This document shows, piece after piece, positions 24,602 through 32,998 of a stretch of 64,000 bases of DNA. Location: assembly GCA_963632935.1 (NCBI GenBank), contig CAVGWA010000003.1, positions 8,416 to 72,415 on the forward strand, read 5' to 3'. Source of the DNA: Coprosoma sp963632935. Its GTDB lineage: Bacteria > Bacillota_I > Bacilli_A > RF39 > UBA660. How positions within the stretch are numbered: position 1 is the stretch's first letter; each line of letters opens with the position of its first letter. Both the position numbers and the translations under genes were made by a program. The notes beneath the pieces are model-generated. The model was not told where the DNA came from. It saw only the letters and a program-made list of their open reading frames with translations, and did no database searches.

Positions 24602-26086
24602 ATGTCAAAAATTATTGATAGTATTTTAGGATTTGCAATTGGTGATGCGATGGGGGTTCCAATCGAATTTGAAAATAGAGAGGATTTATTAAAGAATCCT
24701 GTTGTTAAAATGGTAGGATATGGTAGTTATGATGTTCCGAGTGGTGTATGGTCTGATGATACATCACTTACTTTAGCTACTGTTGATTCTATTTTGGAGT
24801 GTCATACAATTGATTATGAAGATATGATGAAAAAGTTTTGTGATTTTTTAAATTTTTCTAAATATACTGCAACTAATAAAGTTTTTGATGTTGGCAAGAC
24901 TACAAAAGAAAGTTTAATGAGATATTATTTAAAGAAAAATAATTTTGATGAATGTGGTAGTTTTGATATAAATAGTAATGGTAATGGTTCTTTGATGAGA
25001 ATGTTACCAATTGCTCTATATACTTATTATGATGATATTTCTGAGGAAAAATTATTAGAAGTTATTAAAAAAACATCGTCTTTAACTCATGCTCATGAGT
25101 TTAGTATATTAGGATGTTACATATATGTTAAGTATATTCATTTTATTTTGTCTGGTTATGATAAGTTTACAGCATATGAAAAAGTTAAAGGCCTTAATTT
25201 TTATAAGTTTAGTGAGGATGCTAGAAGGTGTTATAAAAGATTTTTAACTACTGATATTTATAAATTAGATTTAGATTATATTAAATCAAGTGGTTATATT
25301 GTTGATACTTTAGAAGCTGTTATTTGGACTTTTTTAAATACAAATTCCTTTATGGAGGCTATTGTTGGTTCAATTAATTTAGGTGGAGATACTGATACTA
25401 TAGGTGCTTTAACTGGTGCTTTAGCCGGCCTTGTTTATGATGTCCCTTCATTATTTTCTGAACTTAAAAATAATGAATATTTGTTAGATTTAAGTAAGAG
25501 GTTTGATGAGGAGTTAAGATTAAATATTTTAAAGTTTGATGAAGTTATTGATGATAGGTATGGAATTGTTAAGGGAAGTAGTAATACTTTATTTATAAAA
25601 ACTGGTAGTGGAGATAGTATTCAAGGTTATCAGAATAAGTATTTAAAGATTGCTAGAAGTATTAATTATAAATATGGTTTAACTGTTGTTGTTGCTTCTA
25701 ATATTGAAACATTGGTAAGTGATGATTTTGAAAATGTGAAAAAATATTTAAATGGGGATATTTATTTTATGGGTATGAGTAATGGTGCTTCTCAAGGAAT
25801 TCAGAATTTGTATGATGATGATAGAATTAAAAGTATGCTTTTAGTTAATTGTCCCCTTATGATTAATCTTCATAAAACAAAAGAAGGAATTAGTAAATAT
25901 AAGGGTAAAATTACGTTTGTTTTTGGTACTAAAGATCCATCTTTTAATTATTTACCTTTGATTCAAGATTTTAGAAATGTAAGGGTTGTTACTGTTTTGG
26001 GTCAAGATCATAATTTTAGTAAGGGTGATGAATTTTTAGAATTACCTGATAAATATTTGCTTTCTAATTTGAAAGAGATAGGGTAG
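24602..26086 (+). CDS. ADP-ribosylglycohydrolase (ARH/DraG family) with a C-terminal alpha/beta-hydrolase-like domain
   Basis: Residues 1 to about 300 are a complete ARH domain that removes ADP-ribose from proteins or small molecules. It begins DSILGFAIGDAMGVPIEF and carries the magnesium-binding acidic motifs SDDTSL (about 51-56) and LGGDTDTIGALTGALAG (about 260). The following ~190 residues are not part of ARH. They read like an alpha/beta-hydrolase: nucleophile elbow GMSNG with Ser393, then FGTKD with Asp445, and GQDHNF with His470, in the correct triad order. The full length of 494 is well above the usual ~300. It is monocistronic with its own promoter. The substrate is unknown. Confidence 0.85.
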   Translation: MSKIIDSILGFAIGDAMGVPIEFENREDLLKNPVVKMVGYGSYDVPSGVWSDDTSLTLATVDSILECHTIDYEDMMKKFCDFLNFSKYTATNKVFDVGKTTKESLMRYYLKKNNFDECGSFDINSNGNGSLMRMLPIALYTYYDDISEEKLLEVIKKTSSLTHAHEFSILGCYIYVKYIHFILSGYDKFTAYEKVKGLNFYKFSEDARRCYKRFLTTDIYKLDLDYIKSSGYIVDTLEAVIWTFLNTNSFMEAIVGSINLGGDTDTIGALTGALAGLVYDVPSLFSELKNNEYLLDLSKRFDEELRLNILKFDEVIDDRYGIVKGSSNTLFIKTGSGDSIQGYQNKYLKIARSINYKYGLTVVVASNIETLVSDDFENVKKYLNGDIYFMGMSNGASQGIQNLYDDDRIKSMLLVNCPLMINLHKTKEGISKYKGKITFVFGTKDPSFNYLPLIQDFRNVRVVTVLGQDHNFSKGDEFLELPDKYLLSNLKEIG

Positions 26087-26211
26087 ATTATATTTATTTA
26101 CCTTTTTTGTTGGATTTTTTGTTAAATGGTAATACTAATTTCATTAAAAATTTTAATATTTTTTTGTAGATTAATGAAGAAGTAAAATGTAGTGTTGGAA
26201 ATTGATTTCAT

Positions 26212-26239
26212 TAAAAAAAGATTAGTCTTTAACTAATCT
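26212..26239 (-). terminator. Terminator in the last codons of the metallophosphoesterase gene
   Basis: On the minus strand AGATTAGT, loop TAAAG, ACTAATCT, then seven Ts. The hairpin covers the final codons (Arg-Leu-Val-Lys-Asp) and the stop codon. Confidence 0.82.
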
Positions 26240-27088
26240 ATAAACATTATATGAAGGGGTATTAAATAATCTAAAGTTATTTCCACCCAAACCATTTGAT
26301 ATGTATAATTCTGAGTTTTTTATAGTATAATGATTATTATAATATTTTTTAAATCCTTCTTTTCGAATGATTGACCCTATAGGGGGGATATTAATTTGTC
26401 CTCCATGCGTATGACCAGCTAGCATTAAATTAAATGGATTTACAGTTATATCGTCGATTGAATCTGGTTCATGGACTAATAAAATTTTATATATTGGTCC
26501 GTTTTTTTCAAATGAATTTAAATAATCTATAGCTGATTTTAGTTTATCATTTATGTTTAGCTTATCTTTTGTTGAGCTTGCTCCAGCTATGAACATGTTT
26601 ACATATCCTTTTTTATATATTGTATCGTATGTGTTATTTAAATCGGTAAATCCGCTATTTTGTATTATGCTGATCCATTCGTCAAATTTTGTATCATTTT
26701 CACCACTAATTGCATATTTACCTGATTGTGCGTTTATTTTATTTAGCTCGTTTGATATTTCACTAGCCATGCTTGTTGTCATATTTGTTTTTTTGTCTAT
26801 TAGATCACCTGTTAGAACTACTATGTCTGGTTTTTGTTCGTTTACGCTTTTAACTAATTTTTTAAGTTTTTTAAGGTTAAATGTTTCACCGTAGTGTATA
26901 TCTGATATTTGAACTATTTTAAAACCATTGAAGTTATCGGTTAGATTGGTTATTGTTATTTTATATTCTTTTATATTTATTAGTTTTGGTTCGATAAAAA
27001 ATCCATAAGCACATATTATAGATATAATAAAAATAATTAATAGAAATAGTTTTAGAAGGGAAAAATGTTTTTCTTTTTTCTTAGCCAT
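26222..27088 (-). CDS. Membrane-anchored metallophosphoesterase (YkuE-like)
   Basis: 288 residues: an N-terminal signal anchor (LLKLFLLIIFIISIICAYGFF) and an outward-facing calcineurin-like phosphoesterase domain. Metal motifs seen: QISDIHYG (DxH), VVLTGDLID (GDxxD), LLVHEPD and LAGHTHGGQI (GHTH). The usual GNHD motif is replaced by SGENDTK, losing the expected Asn and His; activity may be changed. YkuE-type relatives act on cell-wall or lipid phosphates outside the membrane. It lies 48 bases downstream of the CPBP gene on the same strand. Confidence 0.85.
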   Translation of the reverse strand: MAKKKEKHFSLLKLFLLIIFIISIICAYGFFIEPKLINIKEYKITITNLTDNFNGFKIVQISDIHYGETFNLKKLKKLVKSVNEQKPDIVVLTGDLIDKKTNMTTSMASEISNELNKINAQSGKYAISGENDTKFDEWISIIQNSGFTDLNNTYDTIYKKGYVNMFIAGASSTKDKLNINDKLKSAIDYLNSFEKNGPIYKILLVHEPDSIDDITVNPFNLMLAGHTHGGQINIPPIGSIIRKEGFKKYYNNHYTIKNSELYISNGLGGNNFRLFNTPSYNVYRLVKD

Positions 27089-27118
27089 GTAATCACCTAT
27101 AGTAATTTTAACACAAAT

Positions 27119-27138
27119 AAAAAAAAGACAAAAGTCTT
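27119..27138 (-). terminator. Terminator after the CPBP protease gene
   Basis: On the minus strand AAGAC-TTTT-GTCTT followed by a run of Ts (complement of 27119-27126). It starts at the stop codon of the gene. Confidence 0.65.
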
Positions 27139-27841
27139 ATGTAAAAATTAGTATGAATGTTTGCATGGCTATTATCATTCCATTATGCATGAAATGAAAT
27201 CCCATTGACACAAAGATATTGTTTGTTTTTTTAAGCATATAGGCGAAGGCAAAACCACAGCTACAGTAGGCAATTAGGTGCAAGGGGAATAGATAATTTA
27301 CCGGTGTTGTTAGTAGATGAAGGCCACCAAAGATTAAGCTTGATATTGTTATGAATAAAAAATCATTTTTAAATATAGCTCTAAAGCTTAATCTAAATAC
27401 TGTTTCTTCTATTATGGGTGCGAGTATGACGGCTGAGATAAATGTATAGATTGGATATAATTCAAACTCTGATCTGACTGCAGCTTCGTTGTTTGATATG
27501 CCTCCCCCTAATATGTTTATTATGGAGTTTGCTAGTAACATGAATATGAGCGCTAGTACGTAGTATTTTAAATATGTATTAAAGTATGTTAGATGGTTTT
27601 TTTTAATATCTTGATATGCCTTTTTGAATTCTTTTTCAAATATTGAATATATTAATATAAGTATAAGCATTTCTACACCTAAAGAGTATAATATTTTTGA
27701 AATGCTTGATAAATCTGATACATTTATATGTAGTAATATGAAAGGTAGACTTTGATATTTACTAAGTAAAAAATAAATTAATATTGCACTTAGTCCTTTT
27801 ATTATATATGTTATTTCATTTTTATCTGTTCTTGTTATCAT
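27137..27841 (-). CDS. CPBP-family intramembrane metalloprotease
   Basis: A 234-residue membrane protein with the Abi/CAAX-protease motifs: EETVFR at 145-150, FGGLH at 171-175, and a final helix with MGFHFMHNG. Family members range from prenyl-protein proteases to bacteriocin self-immunity and membrane-stress proteins. No bacteriocin genes are adjacent, so the role is open. About seven hydrophobic segments are visible. Confidence 0.88.
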   Translation of the reverse strand: MITRTDKNEITYIIKGLSAILIYFLLSKYQSLPFILLHINVSDLSSISKILYSLGVEMLILILIYSIFEKEFKKAYQDIKKNHLTYFNTYLKYYVLALIFMLLANSIINILGGGISNNEAAVRSEFELYPIYTFISAVILAPIIEETVFRLSFRAIFKNDFLFITISSLIFGGLHLLTTPVNYLFPLHLIAYCSCGFAFAYMLKKTNNIFVSMGFHFMHNGMIIAMQTFILIFT

Positions 27842-27916
27842 TTATATCACCAAATTTATTATACTTAAATTTAGTGAAATTTTAAAGAAAAGTTTTAAAT
27901 TATGTGTAAAGTATGG

Positions 27917-27965
27917 TATAATCTTCTATAGACGTGCAGAAAAAGAGTGGGGTGGCCCACTCTTT
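27917..27965 (+). promoter_or_regulatory. Promoter and leader hairpin of the rimP-nusA-infB operon
   Basis: TATAAT (27917-27922, with an upstream TGG) starts a short leader that holds a strong hairpin: AAAGAGTGGG (27942-27951), loop GTGG, CCCACTCTTT (27956-27965). No long T-run follows, so it looks more like an RNA-stabilising or protein-binding element than a simple terminator. Confidence 0.6.
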
Positions 27966-27985
27966 AATGTAGTTTTGGAGGTGTT

Positions 27986-28249
27986 ATGTTGGAAGATAAG
28001 ATAAGAGGTTTATTAGAAAAGAAAATTAATGAGGCTGGATATATTTTAGATGAGGTATTTTATGGCAAGGAAGAAAATGTAAATACCTTAAGACTTGTTA
28101 TTGATAAATCTGGTTTTATTAATGTTGGTGATTGTGTTAAGGTAAATGAAATTGTAAATCCAATATTGGATGAAAATGATCCGATTAGTGAAAGCTATGT
28201 TTTAGATGTTTGTTCTAAGGAAAAAGGAGATGATAGTGATGGACAGTAA
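27986..28249 (+). CDS. rimP: Ribosome maturation factor RimP, N-terminal domain only
   Basis: Position and sequence identify RimP, a 30S assembly factor: an N-terminal alpha/beta domain with LEKKINEAGYILDEV, LRLVIDKSGFINVGDCVKVNE and the domain-end motif SYVLDVCSKE (usually YxLEVSSPG). The protein then stops at 87 residues, whereas RimP is normally ~150 with an SH3-like C-terminal domain. The SPG motif is degraded to SKEKG. No continuation exists in another frame because nusA starts inside the last 11 bases. The operon order rimP-nusA-rnpM-infB-rbfA is otherwise standard. Confidence 0.85.
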   Translation: MLEDKIRGLLEKKINEAGYILDEVFYGKEENVNTLRLVIDKSGFINVGDCVKVNEIVNPILDENDPISESYVLDVCSKEKGDDSDGQ

Positions 28250-29393
28250 AAAGTTTTTATTAGCTGTTAATAATTTGTCAAAGGAAAAGGGTATTGATAA
28301 AGATACAATATTTGATGCAATGGAATTAGCTCTTACAAGTGCTTATAAGAAAAATTATCATTCTCTTTCTAATGTCCGTGTTGACATTAATAGAGAAACT
28401 GGTGAGATAAAGATATTTTCATATAAGACTGTTGTTTTTAATGAAGAGTTTGAAAAGGAAGATGGAGTTTTAGAAAAAGAAATTATTACTGATGAAGATG
28501 GTAATGAGGAAGAGGTTGAAAAGGAATTTTATTTTGATGATAGAATTCATATAACTTTGGAAGATGCTTTAAAGAAGGTTCCTGGTATTAAGATTGGTGA
28601 TACTATTGAAAAGGAAGTTACTCCAAAAGATTTTGGTAGGGTTGCGGCTGCTACTGCAAAACAGGTTGTTGTCCAAAAGATTAGAGAAGCTGAAAGAGAA
28701 ATTATTAATGAGGAGTTTGCTGATAAACAAGACGAGATGGTTACTGGTATAGTAGCTATGGAAGATCAAAGAAATTATTATGTTGATTTAGGTAGAACTC
28801 AAGGAATTTTACCTAAAAGTGAGATTATTCCTGGTGAGACTATTAAAATGTCATCTAGTTTAAAGGTTTATATTACTAAAGTTGAAAATAATTCTAAGGG
28901 ACCTTTAATTTTACTTTCTAGAAAACATTATGGTTTTGTTAAAAGATTATTTGAACTTGAAATACCTGAAATTAATGAAGGAATTATTTTAGTTTATAGT
29001 GTGGCTAGAGAAGCTGGTAATAGAACTAAGATTGCTGTTTATTCTGAGAATCCTAATGTTGATCCTGTTGGTTCTTGTATTGGTGAGAAAGGTAGTAGAA
29101 TAAATCGTATTATTAATGAATTAAATGGTGAAAAAATCGATATTGTTAAATATGAATCTGATGATAGTAGATTTATTGAAAATGCTTTAAGTCCTGCTCG
29201 CAATTTGCACGTTTTCATTACTGATGATAAAAAGAAGGAAGCTTTGGTTGTTGTTAATAATGAAAATCTTTCACTTGCTATTGGTAAGAAAGGTTTAAAT
29301 ATTAAGCTTGCTTCTAGATTAACTCATTATAAGTTAGACGTTCAAACTATTGAACAAGCTAAAGAAAATGGTATTAGTATTGTTGAGGATTAG
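28239..29393 (+). CDS. nusA: Transcription termination/antitermination factor NusA
   Basis: 384 residues: the N-terminal RNA-polymerase-binding domain (FLLAVNNLSKEKGIDKDTIFDAMELALTSAYKK), an S1 domain around 140-200, and KH1/KH2 domains with CIGEKGSRINRI and AIGKKGLNIKLA. It has no C-terminal acidic repeats, as in other Firmicutes. The start is ATG 28239, with AAGGAGA 8 bases upstream; it overlaps the rimP end. Confidence 0.96.
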   Translation: MDSKKFLLAVNNLSKEKGIDKDTIFDAMELALTSAYKKNYHSLSNVRVDINRETGEIKIFSYKTVVFNEEFEKEDGVLEKEIITDEDGNEEEVEKEFYFDDRIHITLEDALKKVPGIKIGDTIEKEVTPKDFGRVAAATAKQVVVQKIREAEREIINEEFADKQDEMVTGIVAMEDQRNYYVDLGRTQGILPKSEIIPGETIKMSSSLKVYITKVENNSKGPLILLSRKHYGFVKRLFELEIPEINEGIILVYSVAREAGNRTKIAVYSENPNVDPVGSCIGEKGSRINRIINELNGEKIDIVKYESDDSRFIENALSPARNLHVFITDDKKKEALVVVNNENLSLAIGKKGLNIKLASRLTHYKLDVQTIEQAKENGISIVED

Positions 29394-29396
29394 TTT

Positions 29397-29654
29397 ATGA
29401 AGATGAAGAAAATACCGATGAGAATGTGTGTTGTTACAAGGGAAAAACTGCCTAAGTATGAACTTATTAGGGTAGTTAAGACTGATGATGGTGTTATTGT
29501 TGATAAAACTGGAAAGGTTAATGGTAGAGGAGCTTATTTAAAAAAAGATAAAGAGGTATTTTTAAAGGCTAAAAATAGTAAAATATTAAATAGGCAATTG
29601 GAAACGATTGTTGATGATAGGGTGTTTGATGAATTAAATAGTTTATTAGATTAG
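29397..29654 (+). CDS. rnpM: RNase P modulator RnpM (YlxR, DUF448)
   Basis: An 85-residue RNA-binding protein with the YlxR signature: RMCVVTREKLPKYELIRVVK and KVNGRGAYLKKDKEVFLKA. Recent work on the family shows it binds RNase P RNA and modulates its activity. It follows nusA by 3 bases. The L7Ae-like gene (ylxQ) that usually sits between it and infB is missing; infB follows directly. Confidence 0.93.
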   Translation: MKMKKIPMRMCVVTREKLPKYELIRVVKTDDGVIVDKTGKVNGRGAYLKKDKEVFLKAKNSKILNRQLETIVDDRVFDELNSLLD

Positions 29655-29671
29655 AAAGAAGGTGCTTAAGT

Positions 29672-31750
29672 ATGATGAGTGTGAGAGAATATGCGGAAGA
29701 TATTAACCGTGATGTTTTAGAGGTTTTAGATAAATGTTTAGAGCTAGATATTGATGTTAAAACGGCTGATGATGTGCTTGATGAGGAAGCTATTATTATG
29801 CTTGACAGTAGTTTTGATGAAATTAGTGAAGAGATGGAAGATGAAGAAATTGCTGAAGAGGTAGCTTTGGAAGAGAGCGGAATTGATTCTAAGAAAAAAC
29901 CTAAAAAGGTTAAAAAGCCTGATAATAAGAAAGCATTTGCTCAAAAGAAAAAAGCAATGTATAAAAGTAAGGAAAAATTGCAAAGTAATGCACCTATAGA
30001 TAATGATAATATTATTTTGTATAAAGAGAATATGACTATATCACAGCTTGCTAAAGAAATGAATATTGCAGCTAGTGAACTTATTAAGAAATTATTTTCT
30101 TTAGGTTTGATGGTTAATATTAATAGTCCTGTTTCTTTTGAAAATGCAGAAATTATTGTTTTAGATTATGGCAAAGAATTAAAGAAGGAATCTACTTTAG
30201 ATGTAGCTAATTTTGAAGAATTTGAGGTAACTGATAGGGAAGAGGATTTAGTTACTAGACCTGCTGTTGTTACTATTATGGGACATGTTGATCATGGTAA
30301 AACTACTTTACTTGATGCAATTAGAAAGACTAATGTTGCTGAAGGTGAGGCTGGAGGAATTACTCAAGCTATTAGTGCATATCAAGTTGAAAGAGATGGA
30401 AAAAAGATTACATTTATTGATACTCCTGGACATGCGGCTTTTACTGAAATGCGTGCTAGAGGTGCTAGTATAACTGATATTGTTATTATTATAGTAGCGG
30501 CTGATGATGGTGTTATGCCTCAAACTAGAGAAGCTATTGATCATGCTAAGGCAGCTGGCGTTCCTATTATTGTAGCTGTTAATAAGATGGATAAACCAGG
30601 TGCTAATCCTGATAAGGTTATGAATGAGATGGCTGAGGCTGGTCTTATGCCAGAACAGTGGGGTGGAGATGTTATATTTAGTCAAATTTCTGCTGTTAAT
30701 GGCGATGGTATTGATGAGCTTTTAGAAAATATTTTGCTTGTTGCTGAAGTTAATAATTATAGAGCTAATCCTAATCGTTATGCGATGGGTACGGTTGTTG
30801 AATCAAAGTTAGATAAACATTTAGGACCTATTGTTACTGTTTTGGTTCAAAATGGGACTTTACGTTTAGGTGATCCTGTTGTTGTTGGTAGTTTTTTTGG
30901 TAAGGTAAGAACACTTCGTAATGATAAGGGTGAAGAGATTACAATGGCTTTACCTAGTCAACCTGTTGAAATTACTGGTCTTAATGGTGTACCTTCAGCT
31001 GGTGATAAGTTTATGGCTTTTGAAAGCGAAAAGGAAGCTAAGGCAATTGCTGCTAAAAGGGCTATTCAAGCTAAAGAAAAAGAAAATAAAGCTAAAGCAT
31101 CTGTTTCTTTGGATGATTTATTTGCTCAAATTGGTGAAGGTTTAAAAGAGATAAATGTTATTATTAAAGCTGATGTAAATGGTAGTAGTGAAGCTGTTAA
31201 AAATAGTTTACAGAAGATTGAAGTTGATGGAGTTAAGATAAATGTTATTAGAAGTAGTGTTGGTGGCATTACTGAAAGTGATATTGTTTTAGCTAAGGCT
31301 TCTAATGCTATTATTATTGGTTTTAATGTAAGACCTAGTAATATAATTAAAGATAAAGCTAAAGCTGATGGTGTTGAAATTAGATTTTATAATATTATTT
31401 ATAAAGCAGTTGAAGAGATGGAAAATGCTATGAAGGGTATGCTTGATCCTGAATATGAAGAAAATGTTTTAGGGTCTGCTGAGATTAGACAAATATTTAA
31501 GTTTTCTAAGATTGGTAATATTGCGGGCTCTTTTATAACTGATGGTGCTGTCAGACGTGATAGTAATGCTAGAGTTATTCGTGATGGCGTTGTTATTTAT
31601 GATGGTAAAATTGGTTCTTTACAACGTGAAAAAGATAGTGTCAAAGAAGTTAAAAAAGGTTATGAATGTGGTATTACAGTTGACAATTTTAATGATATTA
31701 AAGTTGGAGATATTATAGAAGCTTATGAAATGGTGGAGATTGCTAGATGA
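29672..31750 (+). CDS. infB: Translation initiation factor IF-2
   Basis: A GTPase that brings fMet-tRNA to the 30S subunit. 692 residues. The N-terminal region is acidic (SEEMEDEEIAEEVALEE) followed by a Lys-rich stretch. The G domain starts near residue 203 with GHVDHGKTTLLD, then DTPGHAAF and NKMDKP, followed by domains II to IV. Two adjacent ATG codons (29672 and 29675) are possible starts after GAAGGTG. The stop overlaps rbfA (ATGA). Confidence 0.97.
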   Translation: MMSVREYAEDINRDVLEVLDKCLELDIDVKTADDVLDEEAIIMLDSSFDEISEEMEDEEIAEEVALEESGIDSKKKPKKVKKPDNKKAFAQKKKAMYKSKEKLQSNAPIDNDNIILYKENMTISQLAKEMNIAASELIKKLFSLGLMVNINSPVSFENAEIIVLDYGKELKKESTLDVANFEEFEVTDREEDLVTRPAVVTIMGHVDHGKTTLLDAIRKTNVAEGEAGGITQAISAYQVERDGKKITFIDTPGHAAFTEMRARGASITDIVIIIVAADDGVMPQTREAIDHAKAAGVPIIVAVNKMDKPGANPDKVMNEMAEAGLMPEQWGGDVIFSQISAVNGDGIDELLENILLVAEVNNYRANPNRYAMGTVVESKLDKHLGPIVTVLVQNGTLRLGDPVVVGSFFGKVRTLRNDKGEEITMALPSQPVEITGLNGVPSAGDKFMAFESEKEAKAIAAKRAIQAKEKENKAKASVSLDDLFAQIGEGLKEINVIIKADVNGSSEAVKNSLQKIEVDGVKINVIRSSVGGITESDIVLAKASNAIIIGFNVRPSNIIKDKAKADGVEIRFYNIIYKAVEEMENAMKGMLDPEYEENVLGSAEIRQIFKFSKIGNIAGSFITDGAVRRDSNARVIRDGVVIYDGKIGSLQREKDSVKEVKKGYECGITVDNFNDIKVGDIIEAYEMVEIAR

Positions 31751-32085
31751 GTGTTAAAATAGAGAGAATTTCTGATGCTTTGATTGAACAGATTAGTTAT
31801 ATAATTGCTAATGAGGTAAAAAATGGTATTAAGTTTGTTACTATAACTGATGTAAAGGTTAGTGGTGATTTATCATTTGCCAAGGTATATTTTACGGTTT
31901 TGGATGAAAGCAAAAAAGATGAAGTTTTAAAAATTTTAAAAGAAGCTAGTGGTTTTATTAGACATGAACTCAGGGACAGAGTAGAGATTAGACAAATACC
32001 TGATTTGAAGTTTGTTTACGATGATACAATCGATCATGCTAAAAAAATTGAGGATATTATTGAAAAATTACATGAAGATTGTTGA
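31747..32085 (+). CDS. rbfA: Ribosome-binding factor A
   Basis: A 30S maturation factor with a KH-like fold. The 112 residues show KIERISDALIEQISYIIANEVKNG, VKVSGDLSFAKVYFTVL and the C-terminal IPDLKFVYDDTIDHAKKIEDII motif. It is the last gene of the rimP operon; the infC promoter's -35 box overlaps its stop codon. Confidence 0.96.
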   Translation: MSVKIERISDALIEQISYIIANEVKNGIKFVTITDVKVSGDLSFAKVYFTVLDESKKDEVLKILKEASGFIRHELRDRVEIRQIPDLKFVYDDTIDHAKKIEDIIEKLHEDC

Positions 32086-32110
32086 CATGTATAGTAAATT
32101 TGTGTATAAT
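32082..32110 (+). promoter_or_regulatory. Consensus promoter of infC-rpmI-rplT
   Basis: TTGACA (32082-32087), 17-bp spacer, TATAAT (32105-32110): a perfect sigma-A promoter whose -35 overlaps the rbfA stop. Confidence 0.9.
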
Positions 32111-32116
32111 CTGTTG

Positions 32117-32232
32117 TGTAATTTGAAAAGGAAAGAAGAAGTGTCCACTTCTCACCTGATTGCTTATAGGCGATGGGTAAATGCTGATGTTTATTAATGC
32201 AGGTGGATACTCTTTGTATTCACTTTTTTATT
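32117..32232 (+). promoter_or_regulatory. L20-type autoregulatory leader of the infC operon
   Basis: The untranslated leader before infC contains AAGAAGTG-TC-CACTTCT, a CACCTGATT segment, and a further pairing set around GGTGGATAC, ending in a T-run (CACTTTTTTATT) just before the ribosome binding site. Position and layout match the L20 leader of Firmicutes, by which ribosomal protein L20 represses its operon. I could not fold it computationally. Confidence 0.7.
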
Positions 32233-32245
32233 GGAGGTGTCTAGT

Positions 32246-32773
32246 ATCGCAAAGGAAAAAGGTTTGTATATTAACGAACAAATACGAGCAAAGGAAGTTA
32301 TGGTAATTGGTCCTAATGGTGAACAGTTAGGTGTTAAACCAATTAAAGATGCACTTACTTTGGCTAATTATGCAGGATTTGATTTAGTACTTATGAATCC
32401 AGGTGGTAAACCACCAGTTTGTAAAATAATGGATTATAATCGTTATAAGTATGAAAGCAAGAAGAAACAAAAAGAGAACATGAAAAGACAACGTGAAGCT
32501 AATTTAGATATGAAAGAGTATAAATTATCTGTTACTATTGATGTTCATGATTTTAATACTAAACTTAAAAATGCAACTAAGTATTTAGAAAAAGGTCATA
32601 AGGTTAAGGTTAGTGTTAGATTTAAAGGTAGAGAAATTACTCATAGTAATTTGGGTAAAGAAGTTCTTATGCGTTTTGCAGAACAGGCAAAGGATGTTGC
32701 AATTATTGAACAAATGCCAAAACTTGAAGGTCGTATTATGGCATTGATACTTGCACCAAATAAGGAAAAATAG
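32246..32773 (+). CDS. infC: Translation initiation factor IF-3 (AUC start)
   Basis: 175 residues in two domains joined by a basic linker: YINEQIRAKEVMVIGPNGEQLGV and YKYESKKKQKENMKRQREAN at the hinge, then the C-terminal IF3 domain with VSVRFKGREITH. There is no ATG, GTG or TTG at a usable distance from GGAGGTG (32233-32239). The codon 6 bases downstream, where the family N-terminus AKEKGLYINE begins, is ATC (32246). Rare AUU/AUC/AUA starts are typical of infC, because IF-3 discriminates against them and so represses itself. TTG 32231 is excluded because it precedes the ribosome binding site. Confidence 0.95.
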   Translation: MAKEKGLYINEQIRAKEVMVIGPNGEQLGVKPIKDALTLANYAGFDLVLMNPGGKPPVCKIMDYNRYKYESKKKQKENMKRQREANLDMKEYKLSVTIDVHDFNTKLKNATKYLEKGHKVKVSVRFKGREITHSNLGKEVLMRFAEQAKDVAIIEQMPKLEGRIMALILAPNKEK

Positions 32774-32783
32774 GAGGAAGATT

Positions 32784-32984
32784 ATGGCTAAAATTAAAGC
32801 AAAATCACATAAAGGGTTATCAAAAGTTTTAAAGGTTAGAAAAAGTGGTTCAGTTAAATTTCAACCAGCTAACAAAAATCATAAGTTAACTCATAAGAGT
32901 AATCAATCAAGAAGAAGAAGACATCATGATTCAGGTTTAAGTATATCTGATACAAGAAGATTAAAAGATTTAATTAATAAGTAA
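32784..32984 (+). CDS. rpmI: 50S ribosomal protein L35
   Basis: 66 residues, MAKIKAKSHKGLSKVLKVRKSGSVKFQPANKNHKL..., with the basic L35 core and KSNQSRRRRHHDSGLSISDTRRL. Start ATG 32784 after TAGGAGGAAG; an in-frame codon at 32751 lies within infC and is not used. Middle gene of infC-rpmI-rplT. Confidence 0.97.
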   Translation: MAKIKAKSHKGLSKVLKVRKSGSVKFQPANKNHKLTHKSNQSRRRRHHDSGLSISDTRRLKDLINK

Positions 32985-32998
32985 AGGGAGGAATTAAA

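Noticed and set aside
32231..32233. TTG start for infC
   Set aside because: It lies before and partly overlaps the ribosome binding site GGAGGTG, so it cannot be the start used with it.
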